From the NCBI GenBank assembly GCA_964541075.1, contig CAZIPZ010000202.1:1-7050 (forward strand): DNA of 7,050 nt, in the 5' to 3' direction. The notes under the pieces are model-generated. The model made no database searches. It was not told the DNA's origin and saw only the letters and a list, made by a program, of their open reading frames with translations. Positions 1 to 4,520 of the stretch are shown in pieces; within the stretch, counting starts at the first letter, position 1, and each line of letters starts with the position of its first letter. The DNA is from CAZIPZ01 sp964541075. GTDB taxonomy: Bacteria > Acidobacteriota > Terriglobia > 20CM-2-55-15. The position numbers were made by a program, and so were the translations under genes.

Positions 1-2
1 AT

Positions 3-446
3 CTCGTTCGATGGAACCCTTTTCCCGAAATGAGTCTGCTTCAGAATCAAATGAATCGGTTGTTTGAAAACGCCATTCAGGGTTGGCCCAGCGAGTCGAA
101 GGTCGCCACGAACTGGATGCCAGCTGCGGATATTTATGAGTCCGAGAACGAACTCATTGTGAACCTGGATTTGCCGGGCGTCGACCCGAAGCTGGTGGAG
201 CTTTCCGTCGAAAACAATGTCTTGACGATTCGGGGCGAGCGGAAATTCGAGGAAAAGCAGAATAAAGAAAATTTTCATCGTGTGGAGCGTTCATACGGAT
301 CGTTTGTCCGGTCATTTACGCTTTCCACTTCTGTCGATTCAGACAAGATTCGGGCCACGTACAAAGCTGGAGTTCTAAGTATCGCGTTGCCTAAGGCGGA
401 GGCGGCGAAACCAAAAAAGATTCAGATTACGGCTGCTGTTGCGTAG
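3..446 (+). CDS. Hsp20/alpha-crystallin small heat-shock protein, 5' end outside window
   Basis: ATP-independent cytoplasmic chaperone (holdase) that binds unfolding proteins in large oligomers. The first in-window ATG is at 30, but the same frame is open to the left edge and encodes LVRWNPFPEM from position 3. This is the typical N-terminus of bacterial class A Hsp20 proteins (LVRWNPF followed by an MNRLF helix), so the true start is a few codons upstream of the window; 147 residues are visible. The alpha-crystallin domain runs from about visible residue 38 (WMPAADIYE) to 133, with the LPGVD turn, the VLTIRGER strand, and the signature AGVLSIALPK near its end. The C-terminal tail carries an IQI (I-x-I) motif at residues 140-142, used for oligomer assembly. 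Identification is firm. The promoter is not visible. The next gene starts 113 bases downstream on the same strand. Confidence 0.95.
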   Translation, partial: LVRWNPFPEMSLLQNQMNRLFENAIQGWPSESKVATNWMPAADIYESENELIVNLDLPGVDPKLVELSVENNVLTIRGERKFEEKQNKENFHRVERSYGSFVRSFTLSTSVDSDKIRATYKAGVLSIALPKAEAAKPKKIQITAAVA

Positions 447-544
447 TGCCGTCGACGGGCGCCTTCAGCCTCGGCATGTTCGTTCGGTAGAGTCTTAATT
501 AAATTTGTTCGGTTTGCGAAATGGTCCTTGGCCGAAATCAACGT

Positions 545-550
545 AGGAGG
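545..550 (+). promoter_or_regulatory. Ribosome binding site that fixes the propeller start at 560
   Basis: A perfect AGGAGG lies 9 bases before the ATG at 560. An upstream in-frame ATG at 521 has no comparable site and would put 13 extra, arginine-rich residues ahead of a normal signal peptide, so 560 is preferred. Confidence 0.8.
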
Positions 551-559
551 TGGAAACTG

Positions 560-1498
560 ATGAAAGCTTCAGCACGAACAATACTCATTTTTATCTGCCT
601 TGGCATCCTATCGGTTTTCTCGGCGGCGACGGTGGTCGCTGGCCCTGGCAGTGACAATCCCATCGGCGCGCTTGCGGCGGGTGACAGTGTTTGGGTGGTG
701 AACCACGGCGCCAACTCCCTCCTGAAACTGCGCACCGCCGACGGCTCCATTGAAGGCGCTTATTCCCTGGGCGCAGCGCCAACCCGCTTGGTTCAGGAAG
801 GTCCGAATATTTGGGTCGTGTCGCCTCCCGGGGTTCTTTTTAAGGTCACCGTCGGGGATGGAAAGGTCATCGGAACATACTCAGTGGGCAGTTCGCCGTC
901 GGGGGTTGCATTTGATGGCGAAAACGTGTGGGTTTCCAACATGAGCACCAACAATGTTCGGAAGCTGAGAGCCCGTGATGGGTCGCTTGTCGGCGTTTAT
1001 GCTGTTGGAAAGCAGCCGGACGGCTTGCTCTTTGATGGCCAGTATATTTGGGTGGCCAATTCCGGCGACAACACGGTTTCGAAGCTCAAAGCGGCCGACG
1101 GATCCATCGCAGGAGTCTACAAGGTCGGAGCCACTCCGGGTGAGTTTGCTTTCGATGGTGAGAACATCTGGGTGACCAACTATACGGGAAACAGCGTAAC
1201 CAAGCTTCGTGCGAGCGACGGCTCTGAGCTCGGAACGTATAACGTCGGCGGTAATCCGCGGGGTATTGTTTACGACAAAACGAACATATGGGTCACCAAT
1301 TACGGAAGTGACAAAGTTACGAAATTACGGCCCAGCGATGGCTCCGTTCTAGGAACATACTCCGTCGGAAAGTCTCCGGCAGCCATCGCATTTGATGGTT
1401 TGAACCTGTGGGTTACGAACTACGGCAGCGACAATGTGACGAAGCTGCGTCCGGCCGACGGCTCCATCCTTGGTACATTCCCAACCCGAAAGCTTTAG
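560..1498 (+). CDS. Secreted seven-repeat beta-propeller protein (YVTN/NHL/Vgb-like)
   Basis: A 312-residue exported protein of unknown specific function. Residues 1-27 form a signal peptide: MKASAR n-region, hydrophobic core at about 8-23, and probable cleavage after VVA at 27. The rest is seven tandem repeats of 40 residues (one of 39), each with a [IVL]WV-x-[NS] strand; the tryptophans fall at 45, 85, 124, 164, 204, 244 and 284. Repeats have the plan xWVTNYGSDxVTKLRxxDG, then GTYxVGxxPxGxAFDGxN. Seven such repeats predict a closed seven-bladed propeller, with the last blade probably completed by the N-terminal strand. Propellers of this type often bind proteins or ligands, and some are lyases (virginiamycin B lyase), but I see no catalytic signature and assign no reaction. 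Repeat 2 is the most degenerate: it is one residue short and has PPGVLF in place of the NYGSD-type loop. The gene follows hsp20 and precedes a hairpin at 1519-1561. Confidence 0.88.
   Translation: MKASARTILIFICLGILSVFSAATVVAGPGSDNPIGALAAGDSVWVVNHGANSLLKLRTADGSIEGAYSLGAAPTRLVQEGPNIWVVSPPGVLFKVTVGDGKVIGTYSVGSSPSGVAFDGENVWVSNMSTNNVRKLRARDGSLVGVYAVGKQPDGLLFDGQYIWVANSGDNTVSKLKAADGSIAGVYKVGATPGEFAFDGENIWVTNYTGNSVTKLRASDGSELGTYNVGGNPRGIVYDKTNIWVTNYGSDKVTKLRPSDGSVLGTYSVGKSPAAIAFDGLNLWVTNYGSDNVTKLRPADGSILGTFPTRKL
665..1489 (+). repeat. Seven tandem 120-bp coding repeats (propeller blades)
   Basis: The coding sequence has a 120-bp period (117 bp once), marked by TGG codons at 692, 812, 929, 1049, 1169, 1289 and 1409. 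The last two copies are almost identical as protein (NYGSD[KN]VTKLRP[SA]DGS), yet their codons differ at many third positions. This indicates old duplications held by selection on the protein rather than a recent expansion. The boundaries are approximate because the repeat is circularly permutable. Confidence 0.85.
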
Positions 1499-1518
1499 AT
1501 ATTCGTGGACGCCTGTGC

Positions 1519-1561
1519 CGCTCAGGCCGCGGAGACGCCGATTTCTTCCGCGGCCTCAGCG
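1519..1561 (+). terminator. Strong GC-rich hairpin downstream of the propeller gene, possible terminator
   Basis: A perfect 10-bp inverted repeat, AGGCCGCGGA (1524-1533) and TCCGCGGCCT (1547-1556), encloses a 13-base loop. After one C/C mismatch the stem continues for four more pairs (1519-1522 with 1558-1561). It lies 20 bases after the propeller stop codon and 50 bases before the next start. No T-run follows, so it may be a 3'-end-stabilising or attenuating structure rather than a classic intrinsic terminator. Confidence 0.5.
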
Positions 1562-1599
1562 CACGGACTTCAGGCGGAGTTTGTTGCGATTGCACTTCA

Positions 1600-1605
1600 C
1601 AGGAG
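1600..1605 (+). promoter_or_regulatory. Ribosome binding site for the small cysteine-pair protein
   Basis: CAGGAG ends 6 bases before the ATG at 1612. The same frame is open back to an ATG at 1408, but that start lies inside the propeller gene, has no such site and adds low-complexity shadow sequence. This site therefore decides the start. Confidence 0.65.
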
Positions 1606-1611
1606 CACAGC

Positions 1612-1827
1612 ATGAGGACCGTGGCCACGCACCTTTGCAAATGCGGTATTCGCCTCACTGTTGTTTCAGAGCCGAAGGAACAAACAATACTTTTGTGTCC
1701 AGAGCCAAACTGTCAGGGTTCGCATGTCGTGAACGGAGAAATCCTCGAAGTATTTGTGGTCAATGACAATGGCGATTCGGTTCCCCATGACTGGAAATCC
1801 GTCAATTCCCAGTCACGGTTGTTATAG
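1612..1827 (+). CDS. Small hypothetical protein with CxC...CxxxxC, possible zinc ribbon
   Basis: A 71-residue protein I cannot place in a named family. It begins MRTVATHLCKCGIRL and has four cysteines in two pairs: C9-x-C11 near the N-terminus and C29-x4-C34 (CPEPNC) after a short hydrophobic strand. This layout is like a compact zinc ribbon, or the cysteine knuckles of small metal-binding proteins. The second half, with EILEVFVVNDNG, is acidic and beta-rich, ending in a polar tail (HDWKSVNSQSRLL). There is no signal peptide or membrane segment, so a cytoplasmic location is likely. The coding case rests on the good ribosome binding site, the paired cysteines and the tight fit between the hairpin at 1519-1561 and the protease gene. 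It sits 104 bases before the htrA start, on the same strand. Role unknown; zinc binding is inference. Confidence 0.6.
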   Translation: MRTVATHLCKCGIRLTVVSEPKEQTILLCPEPNCQGSHVVNGEILEVFVVNDNGDSVPHDWKSVNSQSRLL

Positions 1828-1915
1828 CCAGCATGCACAGAGCGCCGCCTCGTTCTGCTAACGACTGGGCGCGAGTCTCGTCAGTTTTTCTTTCGGGAGT
1901 TTTTTTGAAATCATC

Positions 1916-1923
1916 AAAGGAGG
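1916..1923 (+). promoter_or_regulatory. Ribosome binding site that fixes the HtrA start at 1932
   Basis: AAAGGAGG lies 8 bases before ATG 1932. The frame is open to an ATG at 1833, which lacks such a site and would bury the export signal 33 residues in, so the shorter start is chosen. Confidence 0.85.
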
Positions 1924-1931
1924 TCTTCAGA

Positions 1932-3461
1932 ATGACCACGCGTACAGTACGCGTTCCACTGTGGTCAACGTGTCTTGTCCTGGCTTTGACCTTGACCGCC
2001 GGTGGAATCGCCGGATCGATTTTAGGTAATCCTCAGCTGTTAGCAGGCACGGCGGCTGCCGAACGCGCGACAGCCTCAGCCGAGGCGTCAGGTCCCGCTC
2101 TTGCCGATTTAAGTCAGGCCAAGCTCGCACCGCAAACGAGTTTTGCCCCTGCTGTCCAAAGAGTTATGCCCTCGGTTGTAAATATTTTTTCATCACGAAA
2201 AGTCAAAACAGATATTCAGAATGTGCAGCCGTTTTTCAACGATCCGTTCTTCCGGCGTTTCTTCGGAGATGAATTTAGGGGACGGCCTCAGGTCCCGCCC
2301 GAACGTCAGGAGCGCAGCCTTGGCTCCGGCGTCATTGTTTCTTCTGATGGCTACATTCTAACGAACAATCATGTTGTCGACGGCGCGACGGATATCAAGG
2401 TGTCGCTCAGTGATAAGCGTGAATACACTGCCCGCGTGGTCGGCACGGATAGCAAAACCGATCTTGCGGTTTTGAAAATCGACCAAGCCGGTCTACCGAA
2501 GGTCAATTTCGGCGATTCGAAGAAGGTCCAGATTGGCGACGTAGTCTTGGCGATTGGGAATCCGTTCGGCGTCGGCCAGACTGTCACTATGGGCATCGTC
2601 AGCGCCATTGGGCGCGGCGGACTAGGCATCGAAGACTATGAGGACTTCATTCAAACGGATGCCGCTATCAACCCCGGCAATTCCGGAGGAGCCTTGATCA
2701 GTGCTCAAGGCGACCTCATCGGAATCAACACCGCCATTCTCAGCCGGTCGGGAGGGAATCAGGGAATCGGCTTCGCAATCCCTACCAATCTGGCCAGCAA
2801 CGTCATGGACCAGATTATCCAGGGCGGCAAGGTTTCCCGTGCATATATGGGAGTCATCATCCAACCGGTCACTCCAAGCATCGCCAAGGCTTTCAAGCTG
2901 AGCAGAACTGAGGGCGCGCTGATCTCGGATGTGTCTGCAGACAGTCCGGCGGAGCGCGCCGGACTGAAACCTGGCGACATTATTACGAAGGTGGACGGCC
3001 AGGTGATTGCCGACTCGCGAGCGCTCCAACTCATGATCGGGCAGATGAAGCCCGGTAAGACCGTCCTTATTTCCGCTGTTCGCGACGGCGTGGAGAAGGA
3101 ACACCCGGTAGCCTTGACCCTGCAGCCTGAGGATCGAAAGGCATCCTCGTCCGATGGAGGAAACAGCGCCACTGAACAAATGTTGGATGGCGTTTCGCTG
3201 CAAACGCTGACGCCCGCGATTGCTCGGGAATTCGGCATCTCTCAAAACATCAATGGCGTTTTGGTGCGTCGCGTCACGCCGGATTCTCCTGCGGGCCAAG
3301 CAGGGCTGGACTCCGGCGACGTTATCCTGGAAGTGAATCGTCGTCCTGTCAGCACTGTGGAGCAACTGCGCCGCTACGTGGACGAATCCCGTTCCGATTC
3401 GACGATCCTCTTTGTCAGCCGAGAGGGTCGGACGCGTTACGTCGTCATCCCATCCAAATAA
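1932..3461 (+). CDS. Periplasmic HtrA/Deg (Do-family) serine protease with two PDZ domains
   Basis: A 509-residue envelope protease/chaperone that degrades or refolds misfolded exported proteins (family S1C). Residues 10-31 (PLWSTCLVLALTLTAGG and on) are a signal peptide or N-terminal anchor; cleavage is uncertain, perhaps near the alanines at 40-45. The trypsin-like domain spans about 70-300 with a complete triad: His147 in TNNHVVDGA, Asp177 in SKTDLAVLKI and Ser251 in INPGNSGGAL. A phenylalanine-rich loop at 101-111 (FFNDPFFRRFF) matches the LA loop of DegQ/MucD-type proteins. PDZ1 covers about 302-397 (YMGVIIQPV, then SPAERAGLKPGDII). PDZ2 covers about 418-505 (GVLVRRVTPDSPAGQAGL and DVILEVN). 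Length and architecture are normal for DegP/DegQ/MucD. The paralogue cannot be decided here, so no symbol is given. Envelope-stress control is usual for the family, but I see no clear sigma-E-type promoter. A terminator-like hairpin follows directly. Confidence 0.96.
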   Translation: MTTRTVRVPLWSTCLVLALTLTAGGIAGSILGNPQLLAGTAAAERATASAEASGPALADLSQAKLAPQTSFAPAVQRVMPSVVNIFSSRKVKTDIQNVQPFFNDPFFRRFFGDEFRGRPQVPPERQERSLGSGVIVSSDGYILTNNHVVDGATDIKVSLSDKREYTARVVGTDSKTDLAVLKIDQAGLPKVNFGDSKKVQIGDVVLAIGNPFGVGQTVTMGIVSAIGRGGLGIEDYEDFIQTDAAINPGNSGGALISAQGDLIGINTAILSRSGGNQGIGFAIPTNLASNVMDQIIQGGKVSRAYMGVIIQPVTPSIAKAFKLSRTEGALISDVSADSPAERAGLKPGDIITKVDGQVIADSRALQLMIGQMKPGKTVLISAVRDGVEKEHPVALTLQPEDRKASSSDGGNSATEQMLDGVSLQTLTPAIAREFGISQNINGVLVRRVTPDSPAGQAGLDSGDVILEVNRRPVSTVEQLRRYVDESRSDSTILFVSREGRTRYVVIPSK

Positions 3462-3468
3462 ACCTCGT

Positions 3469-3493
3469 GGCGGCCGGGATTTTTCCGGCCGCC
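3469..3493 (+). terminator. Hairpin terminator after htrA
   Basis: A perfect 9-bp stem, GGCGGCCGG (3469-3477) with CCGGCCGCC (3485-3493), encloses a 7-base T-rich loop. It begins 7 bases after the HtrA stop codon. The following bases (TGTTCTCCTG) are only modestly T-rich, so termination may be partial. Confidence 0.7.
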
Positions 3494-3595
3494 TGTTCTC
3501 CTGCCACACTTCAAGATCGCAGAGTTCTGCTGAGAATTTCGTTCTTTGGAGAGCGCGGTTAGGCTAGATTGTCACCATTCAAAGGCGCCCGGCTT

Positions 3596-3622
3596 GTGCC
3601 TAGTGTCCCGAGTCAGAAATAA
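3596..3622 (+). pseudogene. Remnant of the native start of the exported barrel gene, stopped inside the MITE
   Basis: GTG at 3596 follows AAAGG (3581-3585) by 10 bases. It now reads MPSVPSQK and then TAA at 3620-3622, inside the left terminal repeat. If the 161-bp element and one TA copy (163 bp, not a multiple of three) are removed, this GTG reads straight into RFILVVLAVLIASC, a well-formed signal peptide with an arginine at position 3. TTG 3569 in the same frame is a possible alternative native start. Inference from sequence reconstruction. Confidence 0.55.
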
Positions 3623-3633
3623 CGCACCTATCG
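3600..3633. repeat. Left terminal inverted repeat of the MITE with flanking CTAG
   Basis: Pairs with 3733-3766: 31 of 34 positions match. The first 29 bases contain only two mismatches. The terminal CTAG at 3600-3603 includes the presumed TA target duplication. Confidence 0.88.
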
Positions 3634-3647
3634 TTGCGAGCGCAACG
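3632..3647. repeat. Left internal hairpin of the MITE
   Basis: CGTTGC and GCAACG form a perfect 6-bp stem around a 4-base loop (GAGC), next to the left terminal repeat. Subterminal hairpins are common in mobile miniature elements and may bind transposase or structure the transcript. Confidence 0.6.
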
Positions 3648-3710
3648 GCGCTGTATTCAAGGAGTGACGACGGAGCAATGCTCATTCATCGCGACGACAA
3701 GCGACAACGA

Positions 3711-3725
3711 GGTTGCCCGGCAACC
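3711..3725. repeat. Right internal hairpin of the MITE
   Basis: GGTTGC and GCAACC form a perfect 6-bp stem around a 3-base loop (CCG), close to the right terminal repeat. Its arms share the core GTTGC/GCAAC with the left internal hairpin. Confidence 0.6.
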
Positions 3726-3732
3726 CCCACGG

Positions 3733-3766
3733 CGATGGGTGCGCTATTTCTGACTTGGGACACTAG
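3733..3766. repeat. Right terminal inverted repeat of the MITE with flanking CTAG
   Basis: Reverse complement of 3600-3633 with 3 mismatches. It contains the ATG at 3735, which is now the nearest in-frame ATG for the downstream exported protein. Confidence 0.88.
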
Positions 3767-4517
3767 ATTTATCCTTGTTGTACTCGCAGTCTTGATTGCC
3801 TCCTGCACTGCGGCCGCCCAGAGTCCGGCGGCTGCTGCGGCCGGCGAGGTTCGTCGTTCCCCATCCGTGGATGCCGCCGGTCAGGTCCCTCCGGACTTGA
3901 GAACCGGGGAAAGGCAGAGCGACGATGCCAAGGAGCGGCCGGTTCTCACTAACATGAATCTGGGCGTTCATTCGATCATGCTGAATCCAAAGTTTGTCGA
4001 CCTCGAGGCAAACGGCAGTATTCGTTTTTGGGGTCGAGTTGATTCAGGCGGGTTCTTTTCTCTCGTTCCGCGAACGTTTGGTGTTGGCGGATCGCATTAT
4101 GGGGAATTCACGACAACATTTCGTCTGATTGAAGCCGGCCGATTCATGATCGGCCCGGCTCATGAGCATGTTGCGGTCAGCTTTTATCGCGACCAGGAGA
4201 AGCTCGGCATTGCAGGAAAGTTGAATGTGAAATCTGCTTTCTTCAATTTTGAGATGTTCCCCTACGCGACGCGCGGCAACGAAGGAAATGTTGGTGTCTT
4301 TTACTCCATACCGCTGCTGGAAGGATGGAAGGCGCATGGGTTTGTGGATTACCTGGCATTTCGAGCGAAGCCTCCCGTAAACCTGGTGGCAAAGATCAAT
4401 CTAACCCGGCGGCTGCCCGCGGGCTTTGAATTTATCATCGAATATTTCCACACGGATTTCGCCCACGGTGCGGAGCGCGACCGTCTGGGTGCGGGCTTTG
4501 CATATAAGGTGAAGTGA
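3735..4517 (+). CDS. Exported, probable outer-membrane beta-barrel protein; 5' end remodelled by MITE
   Basis: I do not recognise the family. From ATG 3735 the product has 260 residues: hydrophobic export segment 12-22 (FILVVLAVLIA), then SCTAAAQ, which offers both a lipobox (IASC, Cys24) and a signal peptidase I site (AAA before Gln29). Next is a low-complexity Ala/Pro/charged linker to about residue 65, then about 190 residues of alternating hydrophobic/polar strands rich in Phe, Tyr and Gly (GGFFSLVPRTFG, HGFVDYLAF, FEFIIEYFHTDF), ending LGAGFAYKVK. This looks like a small barrel but lacks a C-terminal aromatic residue. The start is unsettled: the frame is open through the MITE back to TTG 3546, with ATGs at 3678 and 3735, neither with a well-spaced ribosome site. 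Removing the MITE gives GTG 3596 with AAAGG upstream and a product starting MPRFILVV (252 residues). The body is uninterrupted; expression is uncertain. Confidence 0.7.
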   Translation: MGALFLTWDTRFILVVLAVLIASCTAAAQSPAAAAAGEVRRSPSVDAAGQVPPDLRTGERQSDDAKERPVLTNMNLGVHSIMLNPKFVDLEANGSIRFWGRVDSGGFFSLVPRTFGVGGSHYGEFTTTFRLIEAGRFMIGPAHEHVAVSFYRDQEKLGIAGKLNVKSAFFNFEMFPYATRGNEGNVGVFYSIPLLEGWKAHGFVDYLAFRAKPPVNLVAKINLTRRLPAGFEFIIEYFHTDFAHGAERDRLGAGFAYKVK

Positions 4518-4520
4518 TGT

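Larger units (their letters stand above)
3603..3763. mobile_element. 161-bp MITE-like element, IS630/Tc1-mariner type ends
   Basis: A non-coding miniature element recognised from its ends. Positions 3600-3633 are the reverse complement of 3733-3766 with 3 mismatches (3610/3756, 3622/3744 and 3629/3737), all transitions. The inner ends read GTGTCCC...GGGACAC. CTAG lies at both edges (3600-3603 and 3763-3766), fitting insertion into CTAG with duplication of TA, the known preference of IS630-type transposases. Because CTAG is palindromic, a 4-bp CTAG duplication with a 159-bp element is equally consistent and gives the same ancestral sequence. Inside lie two small perfect hairpins, at 3632-3647 and 3711-3725. 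There is no transposase gene, so movement would need a relative elsewhere in the genome. The element sits across the 5' end of the exported-protein gene that follows. Confidence 0.85.

Noticed and set aside
1408..1611. In-frame upstream extension of the small cysteine-pair protein from ATG 1408
   Set aside because: It overlaps the last propeller blade in another frame and reads through the hairpin; the start at 1612 has a proper ribosome binding site.
1470..1766. 98-codon plus-strand frame overlapping the propeller end and the small protein
   Set aside because: The product is Arg/Pro/His-rich without domain features, and the frame competes with the better-supported gene at 1612.
1884..1907. 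T-rich stretch before htrA as an intrinsic terminator of the preceding gene
   Set aside because: Only a 4-bp stem (CTGG with TCAG, one wobble pair) can be drawn upstream, too weak for a terminator call.
2622..3509. Long open frame (295 codons) on the minus strand opposite htrA
   Set aside because: It lies inside a clear protease gene, its product resembles no family I know, and it is explained by the codon bias of the real gene. It also crosses the htrA terminator hairpin.
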